This document shows positions 13,801 through 25,964 of a stretch of 64,000 nucleotides of DNA, piece by piece. The notes under the pieces are model-generated. The model worked only from the letters and a program-made list of their open reading frames with translations. It made no database searches and had not been told where the DNA came from. The stretch's first letter is position 1, and every line of letters begins with the position of its first letter. Source of the DNA: Rotaria macrura (taxonomy: Eukaryota; Rotifera; Eurotatoria; Philodinida; Philodinidae); assembly GCA_900239685.1 (NCBI GenBank), contig OENT01000458.1, forward strand, positions 1 through 64,000. The letters run 5' to 3'. The translations under genes and the position numbers were made by a program.

Positions 13801-16800
13801 ATATTCAATAATTCTCTAAGATAATCAATGTTCGCACAGGCAAATACAACATGTTTATAATGATAAACACATTGAAGAACGAGAACTAAATATTGAATTC
13901 TTAAACTTTCAATATCAATCTTCTTCGATATCGATAATGCAATATCTTGGTTTCTCTGAAGGAACCAACTGTTTGAAATATCTTTCAAAGAATCTTTTTT
14001 CACTTCTTCAGTATCATCGATTAATTCTTCTTCTTTCTGTTTTAAATCTTTGAATTCATTTAAAATGAATGTATTAAAAATTAATTTCTCTTGTTTCTGC
14101 AACGAATCATTGAATGAATGTTTACGCTTTTCAATATCAACATTTTCACACAATTTAAAAGCAAATAATCGAAACCAATTGAATGAAATCACCTTAGAAT
14201 CTACTGATGTCTCTTGAACAAAACTAATCAATGAAAGAAATAATGTTTCAATTAATTGATATCGATATAAATGACACAAATCAATTGATTCATAAGATAA
14301 ATTAAGTAAAGTAAAAAGTGTTTGTATTAAATTATTTGATTTTAAACATACGGATAAAACCATTTTAATAATTGAATAATAATTATTACTGATTTCATCT
14401 TTTAATTGATTATTAGATGAAGGTATATTATCAAAATAGGACCATTCTAAATCATTCTTTTTTAAATATGGTAAATAAATCGACAAAACTAATCGAAATC
14501 GATCATTATTTTCAAGGTTCAAGATATTGTATAGAAACGTTTTCATAAATCTGTATGTCATTAATCTTGTTAAAGTTCGTTCATGTTGTCGGCAAAGACA
14601 TTTTTCTAGTTCATCTAACTTCGTTTGTCCCTCTTCATTTTTTATTGTTGTTGGTGTTTTATAAAACTCTTCATAAAGAAAATTTTCAATTGTTTGATGT
14701 AGTAAACTTTCAAAATTGTATTTTTGTTCATTAGCTTGTTTTTTCCTTAGCATGAATTTTTTAAATCGAATACATGCTTGAAAAAGATGTCGAAGTAATT
14801 TTATAATATGTTTTGCTTTAGACCATCGTGAATGTTGTCGTTGATAGTGCATATTACTTTTTGGTATCCTACTTATTATTGTTGAAGACACATTTTCATT
14901 GATGATTGGTATTAAATCACTTTCTTTCACTGATAATAAAAGAAATGATGTTTTCATTTTAATTTGTTTTAAAAGTTCATCACAATCACCACCTTGTCCT
15001 TTGACAGTAGAAAATAATGTTAAAACATTGTTTGCATATTCATAAATTGTCATTAACTGATTATGTGGCGTATTTTCATCTGTTCGTAATAGTTCATTTT
15101 TCGCAAGATTTATTCGACGATAATATTTAACATACACAGCAAATACAGCTGCACATGCATGATTAGCCTGTTCTTCAATGGATTTTTGTAATATACGTGG
15201 TTTAGTTTTTCTATATCGGGTTAATTTTTCTATTAATTTTGCACCCTCATTCGTATTATTATGAATTGACATTAAAAATTCTTTATCCTCTTGAATATCA
15301 GGTGATAATTGAAATTGACTATAAATAGCTAAATCAGAAGTCAATAAATAATTCGTCTTGTCAGTAATATATCCACCAGTAAAAATTAATTGTTTTAATT
15401 GATTGATATGTTTAAATTCTAGCGAATCTTGTAAAGAACCGATTATTAATACACGACTCATTTTTCCGAGCAAAAAGCAAATGAAATGATTGTAGTCATG
15501 TTCTAGATTCCGTAAATAATACTCAGCCAACAACGGTAATACGGACAAAAATATTTTTTGAATATCTTCATAATGAAATTTTTCATCAGTTTTTGTCATT
15601 AGACATAATCCAATCAAAATTGAATCAAATAAATTTTTAGCATTAAGAATTTTTTCAGTACAATTTTTCAATATGTAAGTAAGATATTGATTTAAAAGAC
15701 ATGATAATAGATTTTGATCGTTCGTCATTTTTTTCTTTTCATATTCATCCACTAATTGACATAGTAGAAAGCGTTGAAATGTCATAAGTATTTTTTCCAT
15801 CAACGAACTTCGTTCATCTTTTGAACTGAAACATATATCGATGCATGAAAATAAAATTTGAAACATTATCGATTTTTTGTTTTCATCACATAGACAATTG
15901 ATCCATTCAGATAACATCTCAGTTTTATTCAATTCATGTAAAAATTGCTTTACTAACAGTGGATATTTATTTTCTAGAATAAATTTATGTATTAAAGATA
16001 ATTTTTCATCAAATGATGATATTTGTATATGGATAACCTTTACAAGAGCTTTCGATGCTTCTTTACATATTGTGAAGTGTTCTGAATTTTCATCACAAGC
16101 TAATTTTAATAATAAATCAAACCATTGTTTTACTTCATTATCAATTATGAATTTTGTCAGATCGAGTTGTTTTTCAGATTTAATATCAGACAAAATTTGT
16201 AAATGACGTGTAAACAATCGTAGACAAATATTTACAATATGAATAAGAGTATTATTTAATTGTGATGATGATGATGTTGTTGTTGTCGTCGTTAATTCTT
16301 GTATAATATCAAATAAATATTTAAATGTATTTGGATGAAATTCGAATGATATTGAACTATAATTAAATTCTTCAGTCAATAAAATAATTTCATTTTCGAT
16401 ATCAATATGTGAAAGAATAATTGACGAAATAAATTGGCCAGTGAACAATTCCGTATTCAAGTTTAGTAATTCAGTATTTGGATACGAACTAATGGATTTC
16501 AAATAATCGATTGATACAATGTCTAGAAATTTTAAGTTAAAAATAGAATTCTTAGTTAGCAAAGTATAAAACTATCGTTATCCAAAAAGCCTTTTAGTCA
16601 TTCTATGTTGAAACTATTGGCGGAGTATTCTAAGCATTAGAGTTCGTCGCCGTTTTCTTGATCATGCATACATATATGAACATGGAAAATACCACCAAGA
16701 TTTTATTGATGTATAATAAACGATGATATACTTACTTTCTATATGTCTACTTTTACCTTCTTCTCGTACTTTCAATCATATTTTGTGAAAACATGATACA

Positions 16801-19800
16801 CTGTTTTCTTGTATCCATTCTATAGAATATTTTCAAAAAGAGTCTCGGAATTTTAACCATCTCTGTTTTGCCTAACACTTTTGTTCATATACTTACTTTC
16901 GAATGGAAATTAAAGAGAATTTAATTTATGTTCAAAAAATGAGTAATGCCAACAATTATTGACTGATGAGTTTCAATAATTGGAAGAAAAAAAAAACTAA
17001 CTATACTTGCTTAACTAATGTAAGGTAGAAAACGAGACTATTTCAAAACCTATCATGTTCAATAGAAGGCATAAAAACGATATTGTACTTCAAGAAAATT
17101 TGCGTGGAAATTACATTGATTTACTAGAAATCTACACGGGTGTAGTAAACTTCGTTGAAAGGATGCATAATTTCGATCCCTTACAGTGAAAATGGCACAT
17201 GAAAATCTCCTTGATTTTTCTGTGATCTGTAGATTTAATGTTGTCACATCGTTTTTCAGCGTTGATATTAAGATTAAACCAAATTTAAACATTAGAGGAA
17301 AGAACATCTAAAATTCTGTTGGCAATCACAAAATCCAAAACACGCTAGCGATTGCTGTCGTTCAGTTTTTGAATTAACATTCACTCCTCTTTGACACTGA
17401 TTTGGACACTACATACCTTACTAATACTCGGATGTTTTTAGTTCTAACGAATGAAAAGGAAAACATAATTCAGTGTTGTTGAATACGAGCCAAATAATTA
17501 AAACTCCAGAGTCTCATGAGTTAAACAGTTCTCTCTAAACAGACTAGTATGGTTGAACTTTACTAACTGAGATATTAAAATTTGATCAGATTTGCTGTGA
17601 TGAGTTCTAAATTATTGAAAGAAAAGCATAGTCAAAACTTTGAACTTAAACTTGACTTACGGCAACGGTCGAATCAAATATAATTTTTGATTAAAAAAAC
17701 CAACAGAAAACATACCAAAAAAATCGATGTAAATCATAAATTGGCAATAATACTCTGCGTTTACAATCTGTACTCATAATCATGCACGATCGATTTCGTA
17801 GAACTATTCATCACTATGCTCATAGATGGAAAATTTACAAATTCTACTTAATCGATTTGGTTTGTTACTCAAAAAAGATATTATTATTGATATTGACATC
17901 TAGCTACGCTACTTAGCACGTTTCTTCTTCTTCTTCTAAAGAATCCAATTCATAAGAGTATGGTTTTGATCATCGAAATTATTGTTACAAATGAATTTCA
18001 TATCATCAATATATCTCGGATTTCGTGCTCTCTCTTTTCCTTCATCTCTATCAATATGTCTACTGTTCATGTTCAAGAGAAAAGAGGGGAAAATTTATTT
18101 CTGTGGTTATTTAGGAAAATCCTATTGACAAATGTCCAAGTAATTTTATAGGTTAGTGATAAAAAAAAACGATCTAACTATTAAATTGAAAAGTGAGAAA
18201 ATTTGAATTATTTTGAGTAAAGAAAACAATCGTCGCATGAAGTTATCACAAAATTATTCAAATTTTCGTATCATTGTAATGGCATGATTCGAGTGGCAGA
18301 TGAAATAGTTTCACTTAGCAGTTTAGAAGAAAAACTTCGTTGAAAAAAGAATCAGATATGTTTTTTAGACCCGAAATCTCTCGACGATTGCGTATATGTG
18401 ACTGATTAATTTCCACAAATGGATAACACACGAAGAAAAGTCAAAATACATTATGAAATCAATTGTGATTAACCCGTAAATTTAAATAGAAAGGTTTCAT
18501 ACTTGTTGAAATGGTAAGTTTAGATCATAAGTCGAACTGCTGAAAAGCAATACTACGAATGAAGACATTGACTAAACTAAACAGAAATCAGCTCGGAAAA
18601 TTTTCTTTCATATTCCAGATATTATGAATTAAACACAAAATCAACTTAAACGCGAGCTACAATGTAAGATACTTTCAAGTATTGTAAGGATAGAATCTTT
18701 AAAATCATTTCAATACAAGAAATCTTTAGAACTATGTGCATGACTCTCAGATGAAGTGTTCTGCTGAGATCGTCCTAGCGGAATATGTTTTTCTACTATT
18801 TTCTTGCAAAATCGTCGTCTTCGATGACAATTAAGTGAACTACAAAAGCATCTGACAAACCGCGCCGTTCTCATTTTTACGAAAAAATTTGCACAACTAC
18901 ATAAGCCTCGATGAATTTCAAATGATTACAACTATACCACTATAGAGCATGTCAATCATAATTAAAATGTCAATGATAGAACTAGAAAATCGATTTTTAC
19001 TTGTCCTTTCTTTTGATGTCGTATCATCACCATTCTCTTGATATGACTCGAGTTCCTCTTCCCTGTTTGCATTTTGCTTTTGTTTTTCCCATTCATTAAG
19101 AGTATCTGTTAAACTATCATTTAATTGAATGAATAAACCCTGAACATTATAAGTATCAATTGTATTGAATATTAGTTTACTTAATAAAGACAATATATCT
19201 TTCAATGATCCTTTTACAATGGTTAATGTAAGAAGAATCTTCATTGCCTGTTTTGAAAGTATTGGATCTGATGTCAATGATAATTCATATATATAGTTCG
19301 TCAGTGGTTTCAATGATTTGAATAAGAAATAGTCGGTAGAACACAAACACTTCATAGGCAGTTGCTCACATAATTGACCAGCTAGTGTCAATATCTCATT
19401 TATAACTATTGGATCAGTTTTTTCAGCTGATCTGATTAGTATTAATATAATTGATGTCACTGACTGAATAGCAAAATAAGATAGTTGTTTATCTTGATAT
19501 TTTGTCTTTTTTTGGTCTTGATCAGAGGTGATTGCCGATGATACACTTGCATCTTCCAATGAATCATCGATAAATCGATGTGCAAATATCGACAGATTAT
19601 CATAGCTATCGATTTTTATCTTTTTTAATAAAGATTTTTGTAAATCGTTTTTATATGCTGAACGCTTGTCGATTGCTTGCAGTACATTTTTATTTTGATC
19701 GGCCAACATAGTAAATATACTGTTCATAAGTATGTCATTTATTTCACAATCAATTCCTTCCCACTGAGCTTGTTTTGTTAATGAAGCTAAATCAGTTCGA

Positions 19801-20000
19801 ACCTGCTTGGCACGTTCTATTTGAGAATGTAAAATTCGGTTATCAGCATTTAATTCGATTAAATTTGATTTAGTATCACATGGTTTTGATGGAAAGAAGA
19901 AACTCATATCATTGTTACGAGCGATCGATAAAATAAGATCCGAACTGACGCGAGCAGTGTCATCTATGTCCAGATGAACTTTAAACAGCTGCTGACCCAT
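4861..20000 (-). CDS. Giant HECT-type E3 ubiquitin ligase with SPRY domain (HECTD4-like), four exons
   Basis: Exons on the minus strand are 18938-20000, 9652-16522, 6152-7971 and 4861-5036. Cumulative phases 1, 2 and 1 match at every junction, giving 3310 codons including stop. The large exon holds helical N-terminal sequence, then a B30.2/SPRY-like region (about 12290-12700, with GKWYFCVRLL and WATNGF), a LamG-like stretch near 11570 and a UBA-like segment near 10740. Exon 3 carries the HECT domain (GGPYRDS, FIGQLFGLAIR, LIPGGTDIPIT). The last exon supplies SHTCFFTIDLPAYS with the catalytic thioester cysteine (codon 5023-5025) and an acidic tail. HECT ligases accept ubiquitin from E2 on this cysteine and pass it to substrates. 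The ATG at 20000 follows a possible acceptor (AG at 20003-20004), so a 5' exon may exist. The nearest family is HECTD4/HERC-like; the HECT call is firm, the subfamily tentative. The splice between exons 1 and 2 is the least certain. Confidence 0.88.
5037..6151 (-). other. Intron 3 of the HECT ligase gene
   Basis: Donor GTAAGT begins at 6151 and the acceptor TTTAG ends at 5037, giving 1115 bases. Splicing rebuilds an arginine codon and joins the HECT C-lobe to the catalytic-cysteine exon. The intron contains the small inverted-repeat element at 5812-5975. Confidence 0.85.
5812..5975. mobile_element. 164 bp MITE-like element inside the HECT intron
   Basis: TTTTACCGAACCCC followed by an A-rich stretch and GGCT at 5812-5836 is inverted at 5951-5975 (AGCC, T-rich, GGGGTTCGGTAAAA), with two or three mismatches over ~25 bases. 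It is short, non-coding and intronic, typical of a MITE. No clear target duplication was found. Confidence 0.55.
7972..9651 (-). other. Intron 2 of the HECT ligase gene
   Basis: Donor GTAAGT begins at 9651 and the acceptor (TTTTAAG) ends at 7972, giving 1680 bases in phase 2. I see no gene or clear repeat inside; short frames such as 9108-9293 have no coding features. Confidence 0.8.
16523..18937 (-). other. Intron 1 of the HECT ligase gene (boundaries tentative)
   Basis: The preferred acceptor is TTTCTAG ending at 16523, with a CTAAC branch-point-like string about 25 bases upstream. The preferred donor is GTATAG starting at 18937. Both preserve phase 1. An alternative donor (GTGGTA, 3 bases earlier) also keeps frame. 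No coding sequence is recognised inside the ~2.4 kb. Confidence 0.6.
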
Positions 20001-20002
20001 GT

Positions 20003-23000
20003 CTGCAAATATTATGAAGTTTATAAGATAGAAAATAGACTATACAGCGTTAGAATTAGTTCTTTTTGTGAAATTCACATGTTAATTCAAAGAATTATAA
20101 AAATTTATGTTTAAAACTTGAGCACTAGCGCATATTTGGAGCAATTTAATACCATATGAAAATTGAAACCAATAAATCTCTTTTGCATGAACTCAGTTCG
20201 ATTTAATGATTGAAAATCTTATTATGTAATCTTATATTTGAAAGTTTTCGAATACAGAAATATTTGACTATATAATATATAAAAGTATTCTCCGAAAAAT
20301 TTCAACAATACTGGGCACAGAGCTCAAAGATGGGCTCGTTCGTTTTCCTATTCAGAAGTGTGGAAACCGAAAGTAGCATGGTACTAAGAAAAAGCATATG
20401 TGTAACTGGTCATCTTTCAATACTGAAGCAGTCATGACAATGAACTTCAAAGTGAATCGCATTTTTAAACAACTAATCCTTTGTTGCCATCAAAACATCT
20501 CCATCTGAAATCAGATATATGAATATCAACTCGTGTCAAATTCGAACAGAGCCACATTCGATGTCTTTCAATTAAAACGACTTAAAACTTCATGAATTCC
20601 TCAAAATATACTCAAGTGTCTAAATCATGATCAAAATTTGAGTACCTTCTCAGTCACAGTTAAATATCTAAACTAGGTAGATTCACTAGAAAAATACATA
20701 CGGATTTAGTTATTGCTATTAGTTTTGCGTCTGAATAACGTATGAGTATTATTCTTTACATTATGTTTTGATGAATCTCACAAGCAAATGTGATGTTTCT
20801 GAACTCGTTTCATATTAAAATGATTGTGACAGATAAACGTTCGAACATTGCCCAAGTGAAAAAACTTTCTTCTTTATAAGAACCTTCATAAAACTTTCAT
20901 CGGCAAGATGAATAACCTTTGTATCGAACGTAAAATGACTAAGATAAAGACTTTGATCGATAAATTTACACAGAATGGTACTATCGTTTCTATATTCTAT
21001 TGGAAACAATCCATCCTATGTCTGAATACAATCAAAACATAGAGCATACTGGTAGACTTATTTCTAGTGATGTTTTATTTTTAATTTCACTCAAATAAAA
21101 TAGAAAAATTTCCGTAACTATAGATTGGTTGCTGTTCGAACATCATAGACGTAAAACTATTCAATAAAACACAGTTTGCTTTTTTATTTAATACATCACT
21201 TATCCTATGACTAAAAGCGAAATAACCAACCTTCTGCTCGTTGATTGCCAACTATGAATGAAAAAGAAATGTGCGAGTATGTCTGTGTTGATCTCCCTTT
21301 TGTCGTTGTCGTGACTCGCATATATATTATTTTTCTTTTCTTGTCGCTTTCTCGTATTTCAGAACGTTAAAACTTCTATAGAATGCGACCACGTGCTGCG
21401 ATATTTAGATGACTTACACAAAAATGACTGTTGGCCGTTTTATGTCGTCGATATCTTTTACTTTTCATAACTTTGATATGAAACGTATGACATATGAAAG
21501 TGTGCAAACTTATTTTCATAGGAAGTCCCCTTGAAATAAAATAATCTACGTCATATTGTCATATTTTGAGTTCATGTATTTGAACAATGACTTCTTAATT
21601 TGATATTTCCTTGTTCTTTGCTATAAAATAATTTTCTTCATCATACCCGTTTAGATAAAAGCGTTTTCACACTCCTATGAATTAAAAATAAGATACTTTC
21701 AAATTTAGGGGTGACAATTATATTGATGATATAGATTCACTCTTCTAAAAGTCAAAATTTGAAAACAAGTGGAAATGAAAAGCATTCTTAACTCCTAGTA
21801 AACACTTGTTCATGTAACCTACAATGAATCAATATTGGGACCATGAAAAAAAGTTTACTTCTCTGCTATCATCATTGAAATGAGACATATTTCATTCATA
21901 GCTGTTTTCTTAGGTGAACACAAATCTTTTCTTGTTGGAGAAGAAGTTGTTTGACTTGAAAACACGTGATAAATAAGTATATTGTGCATAGGAATAGAAA
22001 AGGTAGAGATTCCACTAGTCATATACTATCTTTTTGTGAACACAAAAGTATAGTACGTCTTTATTGATCATGTGTTTTTTTCTAGTGGTTGAATATTTTA
22101 TATGAATCTCATGAACTAGAAAACCTCTCAAAAACATAACAATACTGCGGCCATTCTATGAAAATAGAACATCTTTAAAAATAATTACAAAAAGTTTTTA
22201 TATGAAAAGTAAAAAAATGTTCCTATTGTGGTAAGAATTTTCCAACAAACAGCTACTCGATTACGTGTCCTATTTGTTTAAGGTGTTGCTCAATCATTTT
22301 TTTTCACTCTATGAATTAACAGAAAATGATTTGATGAGAAAAAGAATTGAAAAAAACTTCACTTTCTCTTTCTTTTCTCAATCAAATAATTGTCTTAATG
22401 CTTGCATTCGTTTGCCAACAATATTGTTTTACTCATTTATTAACTGACGTGACTTTTTTCGTGTTAAATATATAAAAAAAAAGAACTCGTTACAAACAGC
22501 GTGCAAATGTTTTTTCCTACGTTCTTCACGGTCGTTTTGTCTACCGCTTTAGATTGCTCTTGATTTTTTTTTTGCTGTCTCATGGCAGCCTTAAAAAGAC
22601 TCCAGATGAGTAGAAGAGTAATCATAGTGATTCCTGTATTCAAAATATCTACCATATACACTATAGTTGTCACCTACTTTTAAAATTTGATGCGTATAAC
22701 AAAATTTTGTAATATCATATCAAGTATCAAACATATGTAAAGCATATCGATATAGTGGATCGAATAAATCGATGTTATGAGTTGATTTTTTTCCTAAACT
22801 TGTTTCTATCCTAGTTTCATTCATCCATTTATAGCGTACTTATTTGCTGTACTTATTCTCAATATTCATAGCAGTTTTGAATTGTTCTAACTTTCTATAC
22901 ATCATTAAAATATAATTCTAGCATGCATTGGTCGATTCATTGCATTGAAATGACAATGCCCAGTAAAAGATCATGTTGATTCCATAGAGGCTCTTGAATT

Positions 23001-23189
23001 GGTTTTTTTCATAAACAGTTGATAGGAAATGTTAGACAAAACGTCACAGTGAAATGAAATACGGTCAAGGTCAAAAGTGGAATTTGTATCAATTTATCTT
23101 AATATTATTATCAGTAGATGCTCATTTACATATCGAATAAGTCTCTTGTACATGCTCACCATTTGAATTCAAATCAAAATGGATAGGGT
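20003..23189. other. Upstream flank of the HECT gene, no recognisable gene
   Basis: AT-rich sequence that presumably includes the promoter or 5' UTR of the HECT gene on the minus strand. A possible acceptor sits at 20003-20004. A minus-strand frame at 22464-22673 begins with a hydrophobic segment (ITMITLLLIWSLF) and could be an orphan membrane-anchor exon, but nothing else supports it. Confidence 0.3.
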
Positions 23190-23616
23190 GTACCCATGCA
23201 GCCGATAATGCAAAATAATGGACATTATTTTTCCTGAATAATGTACGTCATGTAATGATAATGCAACCTATTTTAATGCATTATTCGTCAAACAATCGAA
23301 AAAATGTTCGATAATCCATTGTTTTTCAATTAATTATTGTCGATTTTAACATTATTTATTTCTAATGCATGATNNNNNNNNNNNNNNNNNNNNNNNNNNN
23401 NNNNNNNNNNNNNNNNNNNNNNNNNNNNNNNNATCATGCATTAGAAATAAATAATGTTAAAATCGACAATAATTAATTGAAAAACAATGGATTATCGAAC
23501 ATTTTTTCGATTGTTTGACGAATAATGCATTAAAATAGGTTGCATTATCATTACATGACGTACATTATTCAGGAAAAATAATGTCCATTATTTTGCATTA
23601 TCGGCTGAATGGGTAC
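23190..23616. repeat. Large palindrome with 184 bp arms around an assembly gap
   Basis: Bases 23190-23373 are matched in reverse complement by 23433-23616. Both arms are 184 bases, from GTACCCAT to ATGCATGAT, with only a single mismatch noticed near the outer end. Between them are 59 Ns. It is either a foldback transposon whose centre could not be assembled or an inverted duplication made by gap filling. The AT-rich interior repeats ATTATGCAT-like strings. Confidence 0.85.
23374..23432. other. Assembly gap (59 Ns)
   Basis: A run of N placed exactly at the centre of a palindrome, as happens when a hairpin-forming locus cannot be resolved. Confidence 0.99.
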
Positions 23617-23756
23617 GGCTTCCAAATCTAAATTTTAGAAATCAGCGATTTTTCAATAAAATCAGGAGATTTGACACGCCTGATGAGATGGATGAATGTA
23701 TTGTGATGAACCGCAAAGACATTTCGCTTGCAACTTACATTTATTAGTTTCTTTAA

Positions 23757-23874
23757 ATATATATCAGAGAACGAAACGAATAGAAAAATCTCAATTCGAT
23801 TCGGTTGATTTTTGTATTCGACTCGAATCGAATCATTCGGCCAATTCGAGTTGTTTTCGGTCTCTGATATATAT
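23757..23874. mobile_element. 118 bp foldback MITE
   Basis: ATATATATCAGAGAACGAAA at the left end is inverted at the right end (TTTCGG, then TCTCTGATATATAT) with two or three mismatches over ~24 bases. The interior also folds, since GATTCGG strings face CGAATC strings. It is non-coding and separate from the palindrome 140 bases upstream. Confidence 0.55.
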
Positions 23875-25112
23875 GTATATAGTTGACTTCCACAAATTTT
23901 GCAGAATTTATTCTTATTTTCGAAGGAAGGACTCCGAGTAAATTCGTAATGATTGAAGTAGACAAACAAAAGCGTAGATCATGATTTGAACATTTTTATT
24001 GGTGGAAAGAAGAGTGGCTGATCGTTTTCTCTAACACTTAATGTAAAGCCGAATCTTTCGTCTTCGAACGTTTTAGTTCTACAAGTAAACACGTGTTCAG
24101 ATAAAAGAAACAACAATCAATAGACATAAAAATTCGTTCTTGATTTGTCATGAGAACTATAAATGTGATACATATTTTGATCGAAAACTTTCTCTATCTT
24201 ATTTTTCTGGTGCTAATGATGTATCAAATATAGTTGTATTCAGTACAGTCCACGAATTATAAGCTCTATTTGAATACCTCGCTTCGTTTTGAGGTGCTGA
24301 ATTATTTATCATAGAATGAAATTCTACTCGAGTACTTATAGTGATTTATAAGATTTGAAAATCACTAGCGTTACATGAATAATGACTTCAAAGGAAGAAA
24401 CCTATTGAGTTTATTTGATTTAGCATGCCTTCAAAGACGAATAGATTCACTAATATGACAGGTAGATTATAATTTTTGTTGTGCTTTGTTTATAGAGTCC
24501 AAAACATCAACAAAATCAAAACTTAATGTTTTCATGTTGCGTTTCTATTTATTTGTAGATGATAATTTGAACGGTTTCTTTTTTATGTCTATGCGGCTCA
24601 TTTTATGACTATCATGGGTGAATTTTGTTTCTTTTGATTGTTGCATATCATCGAAAGAAAAGTTCATAGTTTTACGAGAACTATTTCCATGATCTGTGCT
24701 ACATTATGGGAAATACGATGATCAATACTCTGCATGATGTAGATTACGACTAAAACACTATTCTACAATGATTCTTGTCAGCAACTTTTTCAGTTATCGA
24801 GCAAAAGGGATCAGTACTCGCATTTATTATTCATGTATTGTGGCACAAATTTCATTTGTAATAGGAAAACTTTGTATCTACTGAGGATTTCCATTATATT
24901 TGCATTCTCTATATTTCTTTATTACAACAAGCGAGTACGAACAAAGTCATCTACCGTGTATAATCCCATTTGATAGAATATCGTTCATCAACAGTTCGAT
25001 CGTTCTAGCACGATCTTCATTTTTTCGAAGTATTTTCTAATGTGTCTACGATATTTTTAATTGGTCGCAATACTTTGTTCGTAGATATTTGATACAGACA
25101 GAGCATGATACT
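23875..25112. other. Intergenic, nothing recognised
   Basis: AT-rich sequence without a supported gene, RNA gene or repeat. Confidence 0.3.
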
Positions 25113-25138
25113 GTAAATACCAGAGCTCCGCGGGACGA

Positions 25139-25235
25139 CAAAAATTTTGTCCCGTCCCATCCCGCTTTATTCGCTTTTTAGGGTCCCGTCCCGTCCCGTG
25201 TCCCGCGCTACCTGTCCCGTCCCGTCCCGCATTTA
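25139..25235 (+). repeat. Left subterminal GTCCC array of the hAT-like element
   Basis: Repeated GTCCCGTCCCGTCCC pentamer runs. Subterminal short repeats are known transposase-binding zones in hAT elements; that role here is inferred. Confidence 0.7.
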
Positions 25236-25569
25236 TTAAGATGTCGAGTACTGTTAGAAATATAAGAATAAGTGCTAAAACATTTTCGACATGAAGCAAA
25301 GCCTTCAATTCGTTTAGAATGACCATGATGATTAACGACCGCAGGAAAACCAAACGTATTCCAGCAACCAGACGTTCGTTTACCCGTATTTTCTAAAACC
25401 ACATATTCATTGGGCTTTGTTTTAAGCNAATTCGCAATTGAGAACATGTAAATTTATCTGAATTACGATTTGAAAACGATGGATTGATCAATAAGACATT
25501 GGAATCACAGGAAGTAATATTTTGTCCACGTGAAATGGCAATTGGTGACAAAATTTCAGGAGAAGACAT
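25210..25569 (-). pseudogene. hAT transposase N-terminus with BED zinc finger, truncated
   Basis: From an ATG at 25569 the minus strand encodes about 115 residues ending in a BED-like zinc finger: aromatic W and F positions (SGCWNTFGF), then CRKC, then STRHLNKC, giving Cx2C...Hx3C. BED fingers bind transposon ends in hAT transposases. The frame changes at the ambiguous base N near 25428, which may be a base-call problem or a true frameshift. Directly after the finger the sequence becomes GTCCC repeats, so the RNase-H-like catalytic domain is deleted. Confidence 0.7.
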
Positions 25570-25844
25570 TATTTATTTATTCGTTAAAACAACAACTGCT
25601 AATGTCTAAAAAAACAAAGATATTATTTCTAAATAATAAAAAAAAGATCGGAATGCCGTAAACAATAATTACAATACAATCACTGTATCGATTCAAACAA
25701 GTGATATATTATCATTGTGCGAAGACAAGCAATCGAATGACCTCTAACGTCGAATGCGTAACTCAATACATACATGTCACAAAACTGCAATGAATGCACA
25801 ATACTTAATGCCAATTGTACTTGTATGAACTTGGCGGGACAGAG

Positions 25845-25950
25845 AAGTTAATTGATCTGGTCCCATCCCGTCCCGTCCCGAGAGGAATAAGTTCTGTCCC
25901 GCTCCGTCCCGCCATCTTTTCATTTTTACTGTCACGTCTCGTCCCGCGGA
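25845..25950 (+). repeat. Right subterminal GTCCC array of the hAT-like element
   Basis: GTCCCATCCCGTCCCGTCCC and later copies lie just inside the right end. They read in the same direction as those at the left. Confidence 0.7.
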
Positions 25951-25964
25951 GCTCTGTTAAATAC

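Larger units (their letters stand above)
25121..25956 (-). mobile_element. Non-autonomous hAT-like transposon with BED-finger remnant
   Basis: The ends are CAGAGCTCCGCGGGACGA on the left and its inverted match on the right (TCGTCCCGCGGAGCTCTG), starting with the CAG typical of hAT elements. Flanking 8-mers GTAAATAC (25113-25120) and TTAAATAC (25957-25964) agree at 7 of 8 positions, as expected for a hAT target duplication. Dense GTCCC pentamers fill the subterminal zones (about 25139-25235 and 25845-25950). The middle carries the start of a transposase gene (25210-25569, minus). The rest of the transposase is missing, so the copy must rely on an enzyme supplied elsewhere. Confidence 0.85.

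Noticed and set aside
22464..22673. Small single-span membrane protein
   Set aside because: It has one hydrophobic run but no homology, splice context or regulatory support; mentioned only in the regional note.
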